A stretch of DNA of 64,000 nucleotides from contig NZ_FNZM01000028.1 of the NCBI RefSeq assembly GCF_900109265.1, positions 1 through 64,000 on the forward strand. Direction: 5' to 3'. Position numbers and translations under genes: made by a program. The notes under the pieces were generated by a model that saw only the letters and a list, made by a program, of their open reading frames with translations, was not told the DNA's origin and did not search any database. The DNA comes from Paraburkholderia tropica (GTDB taxonomy: Bacteria > Pseudomonadota > Gammaproteobacteria > Burkholderiales > Burkholderiaceae). Of the stretch, positions 26,888 to 37,363 are shown one piece after another. The first letter of the stretch is position 1; each line of letters starts with the position of its first letter.

Positions 26888-27798
26888 AGCAGCGAACCAT
26901 CAAATCGATCGTGAAGACGGTCGGCATCGGCCTTCATTCGGGCCGCAAGGTCGACCTGACGCTCCGCCCGGCGGCGCCGGACACGGGCATCGTGTTTTCG
27001 CGCGTGGATTTGCCGACCCCCGTCGACATCCCCGCTTCGGCGATGTCGATCGGCGACACGCGCCTTGCCTCCGTGCTGCAGAAAGACGGCGCGCGCGTTT
27101 CGACGGTCGAGCATCTGATGTCGGCCTGCGCGGGTCTTGGGATCGACAATCTCTACGTCGACGTCACGGCTGAAGAGATTCCGATCATGGACGGCAGCGC
27201 TTCGTCGTTCGTGTTCCTGATCCAGTCGGCGGGCATCGAAGAGCAGAACGCACCGAAGAAGTTCATCAAGGTGAAGAAGACCGTGGAAGTGCGCGACGGC
27301 GACAAGTTCGCGCGTCTCGACCCGTTCTTCGGCTTCAAGCTCAAGTTCACCATCGACTTCCGCCACCCGGCCGTCGACAAGACCGGTCAGGCGCTCGAAG
27401 TCGACTTCGCGAACACTTCGTACGTGCGTGAAATCGCGCGTGCACGCACGTTCGGCTTCGCGCACGAAGTCGAAATGATGCGTGAGCTGGGCCTCGCGCG
27501 CGGCGGCAGCATGGACAATGCGATCGTGCTCGACGAATACCGCATCCTGAACAACGACGGCCTGCGCTACGACGACGAATTCGTGAAGCACAAGATGCTC
27601 GACGCGATCGGCGATCTGTACGTGGTCGGTCATCCGCTGCTGGCGGCGTACGACGCGTACAAGTCGGGTCACGGCCTGAACAACGCGCTGCTGCGCGAAC
27701 TGCTGGCACACGAAGACGCCTACGAGATCGTCACGTTCGACGACACGCAGAAGGCGCCGCGCGGCTTCGGTTACGAGGCGCAGACGGCGTTTGCCTGA
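26881..27798 (+). CDS. lpxC: UDP-3-O-acyl-N-acetylglucosamine deacetylase
   Basis: This 305-aa zinc enzyme catalyses the committed step of lipid A synthesis. The zinc ligands appear as His78 in VEHLMSA and the HKMLDAIGD block (His and Asp near 237-241). The general acid-base His is in SGHGLNNALL near 264, and EEIPIMDGS near 100-108 is another signature. Length equals E. coli LpxC. It has its own promoter and is followed by a strong terminator shared with the convergent DUF721 gene. Confidence 0.97.
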   Translation: MLKQRTIKSIVKTVGIGLHSGRKVDLTLRPAAPDTGIVFSRVDLPTPVDIPASAMSIGDTRLASVLQKDGARVSTVEHLMSACAGLGIDNLYVDVTAEEIPIMDGSASSFVFLIQSAGIEEQNAPKKFIKVKKTVEVRDGDKFARLDPFFGFKLKFTIDFRHPAVDKTGQALEVDFANTSYVREIARARTFGFAHEVEMMRELGLARGGSMDNAIVLDEYRILNNDGLRYDDEFVKHKMLDAIGDLYVVGHPLLAAYDAYKSGHGLNNALLRELLAHEDAYEIVTFDDTQKAPRGFGYEAQTAFA

Positions 27799-27837
27799 AT
27801 TTCGGCGCTGATATTCGGCGCAGATTGTGCAGATATG

Positions 27838-27866
27838 AAAAAGGGTGGCGATATGCCACCCTTTTT
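27838..27866. terminator. Bidirectional terminator between lpxC and the DUF721 gene
   Basis: A perfect 12-bp stem (AAAAAGGGTGGC and its complement) with loop GATAT. The A-run and T-run make it symmetric. It separates two convergent genes. Confidence 0.9.
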
Positions 27867-27921
27867 GTTTTTCACGCCGATATTCCGTGCCTGCGGCGAC
27901 GCGTCGCGGAGCGCCTGGCGT

Positions 27922-28449
27922 CTAGCGCCGCCGGAGATGCCGCGCCGCCATCTTCGCGAGCGCTTCCTGCAGCGGCGAGGGCGGCAGCGTCTCGCTGAGC
28001 GTGGCGAGCGCGGCGGCGCCGACCGGCGTCATGCGCGCCTGCTTCGGCTGCGGCGGCTCCTTCACCGCTTGCGGACGCACGCGGATGCGCACGCCGTCGA
28101 TCGGCCAGCCGCGCGCCTGCAGGTCGGCGACGAGTCGCGGCTCCAGATGGCGCAGGCGCGCCGCGAGCGCGTTATGCGCGGCGAACAGCGCGAGCTTGCC
28201 GTCCTTGATAAAGCCGGGTTCGATGCTCGTCGCGAGGTAATCGGGCAGCAGCGCGCCCAGATCGCGCTGGATCGCCGCGATCTGCTCGACGCCCGCACGC
28301 AGCGGCGCGAACGCGTCGGTGCGGCTCAGCACTTCGGTGAGCAGCTGCGGCGCACGCGGCGCGCCGGACTTGCGCGATCCGCCGGGGCTGCGTGCAGCGC
28401 CGGTCGCGCGCGGGGCGCCAGGCCTTGAAATCGGCGAGAAACGGCTCAT
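27922..28449 (-). CDS. DUF721/DciA-like protein
   Basis: This 175-aa protein carries a DUF721 domain (about residues 35-125), the family that includes DciA, a loader or modulator of the replicative helicase DnaB. The conserved stretch of alternating hydrophobics LALFAAHNALAARLRHLEP near 86-104 is the DUF721 core. The N-terminus is basic and Gly/Ala-rich, and the tail is Pro/Lys/Arg-rich with LAKMAARH near the end. It is convergent with lpxC and divergent from secA. The family call is good; a helicase-loading role is inferred from family only. Confidence 0.78.
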   Translation of the reverse strand: MSRFSPISRPGAPRATGAARSPGGSRKSGAPRAPQLLTEVLSRTDAFAPLRAGVEQIAAIQRDLGALLPDYLATSIEPGFIKDGKLALFAAHNALAARLRHLEPRLVADLQARGWPIDGVRIRVRPQAVKEPPQPKQARMTPVGAAALATLSETLPPSPLQEALAKMAARHLRRR

Positions 28450-28790
28450 GTGGCAGGAATGGGAGCGCGCGCGGGTTGCGCGGCAATGTCGTGATTGTAG
28501 CTTGCGCGCTTTCCCTCCACGCGTCTCGTGGAGTGGCCGCCACGCGTCGCGCGCCGCTGCGGGGGCGCGTCAGCGCGGGCAGGGCGGCTGCACCGGTCAC
28601 TGAGCCGACACAGGCGGTGTCAAGGGTGCGTGCTAAAATGCCCGATTCGAATCCACCAATTTGGGCTTAAGCCGCCGAGGTCTTTCCGATCCGGGTGCGT
28701 GGCGCGAGTCGTATGCAAACCTGGCGCAATCCGGGCGCACACGAGCCGCGCAGGAATCCCGGCCGAAGCCGCGACGCAGACACCGATCCG
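28450..28790. other. Intergenic region between divergent DUF721 and secA genes
   Basis: This 341-bp gap should hold both promoters. TAAAAT at 28634-28639 is a possible -10 for secA without a good -35. An in-frame upstream extension of secA to 28695 exists but encodes Arg/Asp-rich residues not seen in SecA. I see no secM-like ORF with an arrest motif. Confidence 0.5.
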
Positions 28791-31592
<2,802 letters not shown>

Positions 31593-31673
31593 TGCGGCGT
31601 GGCGCACCCGTCGCGCGAGTTGCACGACGGGCGCGCCGCCTGCTTCATGACGTGCTTGCGCGTTGATTCCGGT

Positions 31674-31697
31674 GGCCCGCTCGCCAAGGCGGGCCTT
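31674..31697 (+). terminator. Probable terminator after secA
   Basis: Stem GGCCCGC/GCGGGCC with an 8-nt loop and only a short T stretch. It is a moderate candidate. Confidence 0.5.
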
Positions 31698-31771
31698 GCG
31701 TTATGAATTCCCGATGCCGGCCCGGCCTTCAGGCGCCGCGGCCGGCATTGCCTTTTCGACAGGTCGCCCTC

Positions 31772-33013
31772 ATGGCTGTCAATTTCCCCTCGATCGATCC
31801 TGCCCAACTTCATCCGGTCGCCGGCGTGACGCTCGGCTGGGCCGAAGCGCATATCCGTAAGCCCAACCGCAAGGACTTGCTGGTGATTTCCGTCGATGAA
31901 AGCGCGAGCGTGTCGGGCGTGTTCACGCTCAACCGCTTCTGCGCCGCGCCGGTCACGGTGTGCCGCGAGCATCTCGCGAACGTGCGCGCGGGCGGCAAGG
32001 GGATCCGCGCGCTCGTGATCAACACGGGCAACGCGAACGCGGGCACGGGCGAGCCGGGCATGGCGAACACGCGCGCAACCTGCGACGCGCTCGCGAAGCT
32101 GGCGGGCATCGAACCGTCGCAAGTGCTGCCGTTCTCGACCGGTGTGATTCTCGAACCGCTGCCGATCGACCGCCTCGTGGCCGGTCTGCCCGCCGCGCTC
32201 GCGAACCGCAAGGCCGACAACTGGTACGACGCCGCCCAGGCGATCATGACGACCGACACGCTGCCGAAGGCCGTGTCGCGCCAGATCGACGTCGACGGCC
32301 ACACGATCACCTTCACGGGCATCAGCAAGGGCGCGGGCATGATCAAGCCGAACATGGCGACCATGCTCGGCTTCCTCGCGTTCGACGCGAACGTCGCGCA
32401 GCCGGTGCTCGACGAACTCGTGAAGTACGTGGCCGACCGCTCGTTCAACTGCGTCACGATCGACGGCGACACCTCGACCAACGACTCGTTCATCCTGATC
32501 GCCTCGGGCCAATCGAGCCTGCCTGCGATCACGTCGACGGATTCGCCCGCGTACGCCGCGCTGCGCGACGCCGTCACGGAAGTCTCGCAGACGCTCTCGC
32601 AACTGATCGTGCGCGACGGCGAAGGCGCGACCAAGTTCATGACGATCCAGGTGGAAGGCGGCAAGGACGTCGCCGAATGCCGCCAGATCGCCTACGCAAT
32701 CGGCCACTCGCCGCTCGTGAAGACGGCGTTCTACGCCTCGGACCCCAACCTCGGCCGCATCCTGGCCGCGATCGGCTACGCGGGCGTGACGGATCTCGAC
32801 GTCGGCAAGATCGACCTCTATCTCGACGACGTGCTCGTCGCGAAGGCGGGCGGCCGCAATCCGGACTACCAGGAAGAAGACGGCCAGCGCGTCATGAAGA
32901 AGAGCGAAATTCTGATCCGCGTGGTGCTCGGCCGCGGTAACGCCGAAGCCACGGTCTGGACCTGCGACCTCTCGCACGACTACGTGAGCATCAACGCCGA
33001 TTACCGTTCCTGA
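31772..33013 (+). CDS. argJ: Bifunctional glutamate N-acetyltransferase/ornithine acetyltransferase
   Basis: This 413-aa Ntn-type enzyme recycles acetyl groups in the arginine pathway by moving acetyl from N-acetylornithine to glutamate. It should self-cleave before Thr197, in KPNMATMLGF, into alpha and beta chains. The oxyanion and substrate regions INTGNANAGTG near 83 and GDTSTNDS near 232 are present. The ATG at 31772 gives the family N-terminus (MAVNFPSIDPAQL); upstream in-frame starts lack a ribosome-binding site. Whether it also uses acetyl-CoA cannot be judged here. Confidence 0.95.
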   Translation: MAVNFPSIDPAQLHPVAGVTLGWAEAHIRKPNRKDLLVISVDESASVSGVFTLNRFCAAPVTVCREHLANVRAGGKGIRALVINTGNANAGTGEPGMANTRATCDALAKLAGIEPSQVLPFSTGVILEPLPIDRLVAGLPAALANRKADNWYDAAQAIMTTDTLPKAVSRQIDVDGHTITFTGISKGAGMIKPNMATMLGFLAFDANVAQPVLDELVKYVADRSFNCVTIDGDTSTNDSFILIASGQSSLPAITSTDSPAYAALRDAVTEVSQTLSQLIVRDGEGATKFMTIQVEGGKDVAECRQIAYAIGHSPLVKTAFYASDPNLGRILAAIGYAGVTDLDVGKIDLYLDDVLVAKAGGRNPDYQEEDGQRVMKKSEILIRVVLGRGNAEATVWTCDLSHDYVSINADYRS

Positions 33014-33045
33014 TCTCCGTTTCCGATCACTTTACGCACCACGCA

Positions 33046-33918
33046 ATGGACAAGCTCGAACAGTTTCTGACCCGCGCCGAAGCGCTGCTCGGCCGCCTCG
33101 AAGCCGTGCTGCCGCCGGCGACGCCCGAAGTCGACTGGAACTCGGCGGTTGCGTTCCGCTGGCGCAAGCGCCAGGGCCGCGGCTTCCTGCAGCCCGTGCC
33201 GGCGATCTCGACGATCGCGCTCGACGACCTGCAGAACATCGACCGCCAGAAGGACCTCATCGACCGCAACACGCGCCAGTTCGTGCAGAAGAAACCCGCG
33301 AACAACGTGCTGCTGACGGGCGCGCGCGGCACCGGCAAGTCGTCGCTGATCAAGGCCTGCCTGAACGCCTACGCGCAGGACGGCCTGCGCCTGATCGAAG
33401 TCGACAAGGACGACCTGCACGACCTCGGCGATATCGTCGATCTGATCTCGACGCGTCCCGAGCGCTTCATCGTATTCTGCGACGATCTCTCGTTCGAAGA
33501 CGGCGAATCGGGCTACAAGGCGCTCAAGGTGGCGCTCGACGGTTCGGTGGCCGCGCAGTCGGACAACGTGCTGATCTACGCGACCTCGAATCGCCGCCAT
33601 CTGCTGCCCGAGTACATGAGCGACAACGAGACCTACAAGCACATGCCCGACGGTGAGATTCATCCGGGTGAAGTGGTGGAGGAGAAAATTTCGCTGTCGG
33701 AGCGTTTCGGGCTGTGGGTCAGCTTCTATCCGTTCAAGCAGGACGACTATCTGACGATCGTCGGCCACTGGCTGCGTCACTTCGAATGCAGCGATGCCGA
33801 AGTGGAATCGGCGCGCGGCGACGCGCTCGTCTGGGCGCTGGAGCGCGGTTCGCGCTCGGGCCGCGTGGCGTGGCAATTCGCGCGCGACTGGTCGGGCAAG
33901 AAGGCGCAAGAGGCATGA
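33046..33918 (+). CDS. DUF815 family AAA-type ATPase
   Basis: This 290-aa predicted cytosolic ATPase has Walker A TGARGTGKSSLIKA near residues 89-102 and a Walker B-like FIVFCDDLSFE near 141-151. A sensor-like YATSNRRHLLPE lies near 178-189. These fit the DUF815 family, which has no established function. Its stop overlaps the mutT start by four bases, and it follows argJ after 32 bp. The pairing with MutT is a context clue only. Confidence 0.85.
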   Translation: MDKLEQFLTRAEALLGRLEAVLPPATPEVDWNSAVAFRWRKRQGRGFLQPVPAISTIALDDLQNIDRQKDLIDRNTRQFVQKKPANNVLLTGARGTGKSSLIKACLNAYAQDGLRLIEVDKDDLHDLGDIVDLISTRPERFIVFCDDLSFEDGESGYKALKVALDGSVAAQSDNVLIYATSNRRHLLPEYMSDNETYKHMPDGEIHPGEVVEEKISLSERFGLWVSFYPFKQDDYLTIVGHWLRHFECSDAEVESARGDALVWALERGSRSGRVAWQFARDWSGKKAQEA

Positions 33919-34343
33919 GCGAGCAAGGCAAGGACGGCGCGCAGAATCCGCCGGCGCGCCCTGTCACCGAGGTGGCCGTGGGCGTGCTGGTGCAGCCGGA
34001 CGGGCGCTATCTGCTGGCGCAGCGTCCCGAGGGCAAGCCTTATGCGGGCTACTGGGAATTCCCGGGCGGCAAGCTGGAAAAGGGCGAGTCGGTCGAAGCC
34101 GCGCTGGCGCGCGAACTGCACGAGGAACTGGGTATCGACGTGAAGGCGTGCCATCGCTGGCATACGCTCGAACACGATTATCCGCATGCCTACGTGCGGC
34201 TCTACTTCTGCAAGGTCACCGAGTGGACCGGCGAGCCGCATGGCCGCGAAGGTCAGGCGTTCGTCTGGCAGTCGCTGCCGGCCAGCGTCGAGCCGCTGCT
34301 GCCCGCCACCATTCCGGTGCTGGAGTGGCTCGCAGCGGAGTAA
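33915..34343 (+). CDS. mutT: 8-oxo-dGTP diphosphatase MutT (Nudix hydrolase)
   Basis: This 142-aa enzyme removes oxidised dGTP from the nucleotide pool. The Nudix box is complete: GGKLEKGESVEAALARELHE followed by ELGI, near residues 54-77. Length is near E. coli MutT (129), with about ten extra N-terminal residues. The ATG at 33915 overlaps the DUF815 gene stop, which decides the start. Other Nudix substrates are possible, but MutT is the best family match. Confidence 0.85.
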   Translation: MSEQGKDGAQNPPARPVTEVAVGVLVQPDGRYLLAQRPEGKPYAGYWEFPGGKLEKGESVEAALARELHEELGIDVKACHRWHTLEHDYPHAYVRLYFCKVTEWTGEPHGREGQAFVWQSLPASVEPLLPATIPVLEWLAAE

Positions 34344-34366
34344 GCTGAGCGCGACGCCGTAAAGAC

Positions 34367-34402
34367 AAAAGCCGCTGTGCGACGAGCACTGCGGCTTTTT
34401 TT
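34367..34402. terminator. Terminator between mutT and yacG
   Basis: AAAAGCCGC pairs with GCGGCTTTT, with an inner GTGC/GCAC stem across one mismatch. A T-run follows on the plus strand and a shorter one on the minus strand. It separates convergent genes. Confidence 0.85.
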
Positions 34403-34430
34403 CATTCGGGCGGGACCGGACGGGGCGCGC

Positions 34431-34628
34431 TTATTGACGCGTATCCGTGGGCGGCGCTTCGTCGTCCGGCGGCGTGTCTTCTTCATTGCCGCCGATCCGG
34501 TACTTTTCGGCGGCCCACGCGCCCAGATCCATCTGCTTGCAGCGTTCGGAGCAGAAAGGGCGGAAGCGGTTTTCCGGCACCCAGCGGACATCTTTGCCGC
34601 AGGTCGGACATTTCACGACAGTGGTCAT
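34431..34628 (-). CDS. yacG: DNA gyrase inhibitor YacG (zinc-binding)
   Basis: This 65-aa zinc protein binds GyrB and inhibits gyrase in E. coli. The four ligands are visible in KCPTCGK near residues 6-12 and FCSERCK near 25-31, followed by the DLGAWAAEKYRI block. The acidic C-terminal tail is typical. It lies just downstream of zapD (73-bp gap), in the same order as in other proteobacteria where coaE, zapD and yacG cluster. Confidence 0.93.
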   Translation of the reverse strand: MTTVVKCPTCGKDVRWVPENRFRPFCSERCKQMDLGAWAAEKYRIGGNEEDTPPDDEAPPTDTRQ

Positions 34629-34701
34629 TCGGTCGAACGTTCAGTAGCTGTGCGCCGCCGTCGGGCGGCGCGGTTGGCAAGTGGCTGGCCCTGGCCGCGC
34701 T

Positions 34702-35457
34702 TTACAGGCTGCAGAGCGTGAGCTGGAACGGCACGTCCTGATCGACGGCGCGCGGACGCAGATCGCCGTCCTGCACCGTGAAGCGCACCCACAGCATATA
34801 TTTGTTGGCGCTCGCTTCGGGGATCACGCGCAAATCCGGTGCCACGCGCACCTGCATCAGTTGATACGTGCGGCCCGAGAGCATCTGCTGATAGCTGCCC
34901 TGCATGGCCATGACCTTCGACGCCTGGCCCGATTCGCGCGCGAGACGCAGCACGATGCTCGCCGCGTCGCGCAGCGGCAGCAGCGGCGTGACCCATTTGG
35001 CGATGTCCTGGCGGCGCTGGTCGGCGTGCAGTTGTTGCCACGCGTAGTACGACGGCAGGTCGAATTTGCAGGTGCCGCCCGGAATGATCGCGCGGCTGCG
35101 AATGCTCGTGAGCCATTCGTTGTCCGCGAGATGCTGGCCGGTCTTGCCCTGCATCTGCGTGAGGCCCGCGAGCGTCTGCTCGATTTCGCCGAGGACGGAT
35201 TCGAGCGCGTTCTGTTCGATGCCGGGATTGCCGCGGAACGGAGCGAGCGTTTGACGCTGTCGCTCGAGTTCCTTCATCAGGTCCGATTTGAGGTCAGCGC
35301 GGCCTGCGACTTCCGCGATTTCGAACAGCGTCGTGAGCGCGACGTGATGTTCCCTCGGGTCTTCCTGCGTCAGGAAAAACGTGAAGCGCTCGAACAGGTC
35401 CTCAAGGCGCAGCAGCGTCCGGATTCGCTCGTTGAAGGGATACTCGTAAAGAATCAA
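34702..35457 (-). CDS. zapD: Cell division protein ZapD
   Basis: This 251-aa FtsZ-associated protein bundles FtsZ filaments by binding the FtsZ C-terminal peptide. It begins ILYEYPFNERIRTLLRLEDLFERF, the conserved alpha-helical N-terminus, and contains the CKFDLPSYYAWQ block near 172-183. Length matches E. coli ZapD (247). It is transcribed with yacG, and coaE lies upstream across a 272-bp gap containing the 10-bp repeats at 35641-35680. Confidence 0.93.
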   Translation of the reverse strand: MILYEYPFNERIRTLLRLEDLFERFTFFLTQEDPREHHVALTTLFEIAEVAGRADLKSDLMKELERQRQTLAPFRGNPGIEQNALESVLGEIEQTLAGLTQMQGKTGQHLADNEWLTSIRSRAIIPGGTCKFDLPSYYAWQQLHADQRRQDIAKWVTPLLPLRDAASIVLRLARESGQASKVMAMQGSYQQMLSGRTYQLMQVRVAPDLRVIPEASANKYMLWVRFTVQDGDLRPRAVDQDVPFQLTLCSL

Positions 35458-35640
35458 GCGCGCTCGCCTCGGGCGTGGTCGGTGAAGGATTTGCAGGACA
35501 TTCTAATGCCGTGGGACTGCTGTCGCAATCGCATGCGGCCCGCGATTGCTTCACACGCTATTCCGGCTGCGTGCCAGGGATGTGTCGCGCGGTGTTTGAA
35601 CTGCGCTTGAACTGTATTCGAGCCGCTATTCACGCGCGTT

Positions 35641-35680
35641 CAAACGCATTTAAACGCATTCGAGCGCATTCGAGCGCGCC
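35641..35680. repeat. Four imperfect 10-bp repeats upstream of zapD
   Basis: The decamers CAAACGCATT, TAAACGCATT, CGAGCGCATT and CGAGCGCGCC follow each other without gaps between coaE and zapD. The GCATT core recurs at the helical period. Slippage or a protein-binding array are both possible. Confidence 0.6.
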
Positions 35681-35729
35681 AGAAGCACTCTTGCGCTTTG
35701 TTGCGGCGCGCTTTTAAACGGCGTGTCTG

Positions 35730-36398
35730 CTATCGCGCGGCGTTTTGCGCACCCGCAAGCGCGAGATAGCGCTGATGCAGTATTTCGACATCCTGCGCGA
35801 GCGCCTCGAGCTTGGCGCCGTCGTTGACGATCACATCGTCGGCGGCCGCGAGGCGCGCTTCGCGCGTGGCCTGGCGCGCGATGATCGCCTGCACCTGTTC
35901 GCGGCTGAAGCCGTTGCGGCGCATCACGCGCCCGATTTGCGTTTCCACGCTGCAATCCACGACGAGTACGCGCGCGACGCGCGATTTCCACGCGCCCGAT
36001 TCGACGAGGAGCGGCACGACCACGATCACATACGGACCGTTCGCCTCGCGCGTCTCGCGCTCCGTTTCCGCGCGGATCAGCGGATGCGTGATGGCTTCGA
36101 GGCGCTTGCGCGCGGTTTCGTCGCTGAATACGAGAGCGCGCATGCGTGCGCGATCCATCGAGCCATCGGCGGCGACGAATTCGGGGCCGAATTGCGCGGC
36201 GATCGGCGCCATGGCTAGACCGCCCGGCGCGGTGATGCGATGCGCGATCACGTCGGTATCGACGAGCGGCACGCCGCGCGCCGCAAACAGGTCGGCGACC
36301 GTGGACTTGCCGCTGCCGATGCCGCCCGTCAGTCCGAGCGTGAAAGGCTCGCGCGTTGCGCCCGATGTTGTGCCAGTCATTGCGCCCGTTATGGTCAT
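35730..36398 (-). CDS. coaE: Dephospho-CoA kinase
   Basis: This 222-aa cytosolic kinase phosphorylates the ribose 3'-OH of dephospho-CoA, the last step of CoA synthesis. The P-loop LTGGIGSGKSTVADLF is near residues 22-37, DTDVIAHRIT near 49-58 and the lid/adenine region follow (ITHPLIRAE, VVPLLVESGAW). The start is uncertain: the first 15-18 residues are poorly conserved, and an ATG at 36380 is an alternative. It starts 4 bp after pilD ends, suggesting one transcript. Confidence 0.93.
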   Translation of the reverse strand: MTITGAMTGTTSGATREPFTLGLTGGIGSGKSTVADLFAARGVPLVDTDVIAHRITAPGGLAMAPIAAQFGPEFVAADGSMDRARMRALVFSDETARKRLEAITHPLIRAETERETREANGPYVIVVVPLLVESGAWKSRVARVLVVDCSVETQIGRVMRRNGFSREQVQAIIARQATREARLAAADDVIVNDGAKLEALAQDVEILHQRYLALAGAQNAAR

Positions 36399-36401
36399 CG
36401 A

Positions 36402-37334
36402 TCAGATCCCCCAGGCGAAAGCGGCGTACAGCGGCGTGCCCGCGAACAACGTGACGAGCGCGCCCGCCGCGAGATAAGGGCCGAACGGCAGCGGTTCCTC
36501 GAAACGCATACGCCCGCTCGCCGTGGCGACGAGGCCGACGATCGCGCCGGCTACCGCCGCGATCACGACGATCTGCGGCAGCGCGCTCCAGCCGAGCCAT
36601 GCGCCGAGCGCCGCGAGCAGTTTAAAGTCGCCGTGCCCCATGCCTTCGACGCCGCGCAGCAGCCGGAACAGCCAGTAGACGCACCAGAGCGCGAGATAAC
36701 CGGCGACCGCGCCGATCACGGCGGCGTGCAGATCGGTGAAGGTCTCCGCGAGATTAACGAGCAGTCCGGCCCAGACGAGCGGCAGCGTGAGCGCGTCGGG
36801 CAGCAACTGATGTTCCAGGTCGATGGCGCTCATGGCGATCAGCGACGCGCACAGCACGAACGCCGCAAGCGCCTTGCCCGAGGGCCCGAAGGCGAGCAGC
36901 GCCGCGGCGGCACACGCGGCGCTGGCGATCTCGATGGCCGGATAGCGAGCGCTCACACGCGCGTGACAATGCGAACAGCGCCCACGCAACGCGAGCCAAC
37001 TGACGAGCGGAATGTTTTCCCATGCGCGCAGGACGTGGCCGCAATGCGGGCACGCGCTGCGCGGCAGCCAGAGGTTGTAGCGCGCGGGCAGACCGTCGTC
37101 GGCGAACAGTTCGCCGGAGGGTTCGGCATGGCCGAGTGCGTCGGCCGCGTCGGCGCGCCAGGCGCGCTCGAGCATGATCGGCAAACGGTGGATCACGACA
37201 TTCAGGAAACTGCCGACAACGAGGCCGATGACGATCGCGAAGCCCGTCAGCACGCCCGGCGGCAACAGCGCGAGGGCGGCGGTGAAGGGCAGCGCGGACG
37301 ACGCTGCATCGGCGGAAGCAAGGGAAACGGGCAT
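36402..37334 (-). CDS. pilD: Prepilin peptidase/N-methyltransferase (A24A)
   Basis: This 310-aa polytopic membrane enzyme cleaves prepilin leaders and methylates the new N-terminus. The cytoplasmic zinc motif CPHC...CSHC lies near residues 94-121. The catalytic aspartates are in the SAIDLEHQLLPD block near 160-171 and the G-H-G-D of GMGHGDFKLL near 219-228. About eight membrane helices are visible. The ATG at 37334 gives normal length. It is the third gene of pilB-pilC-pilD, with 29 bp after pilC. Confidence 0.94.
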   Translation of the reverse strand: MPVSLASADAASSALPFTAALALLPPGVLTGFAIVIGLVVGSFLNVVIHRLPIMLERAWRADAADALGHAEPSGELFADDGLPARYNLWLPRSACPHCGHVLRAWENIPLVSWLALRGRCSHCHARVSARYPAIEIASAACAAAALLAFGPSGKALAAFVLCASLIAMSAIDLEHQLLPDALTLPLVWAGLLVNLAETFTDLHAAVIGAVAGYLALWCVYWLFRLLRGVEGMGHGDFKLLAALGAWLGWSALPQIVVIAAVAGAIVGLVATASGRMRFEEPLPFGPYLAAGALVTLFAGTPLYAAFAWGI

Positions 37335-37363
37335 GAGCGGGGAATCGTAATCTGGCAGCGATG

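Noticed and set aside
28695..28790. Extended N-terminus of SecA
   Set aside because: The extra 32 residues are Arg/Asp-rich and absent in SecA. The ATG at 28791 gives the universal start.
28450..28790. secM-like arrest peptide upstream of secA
   Set aside because: No frame with an arrest-like C-terminus or signal peptide is present on the secA strand.
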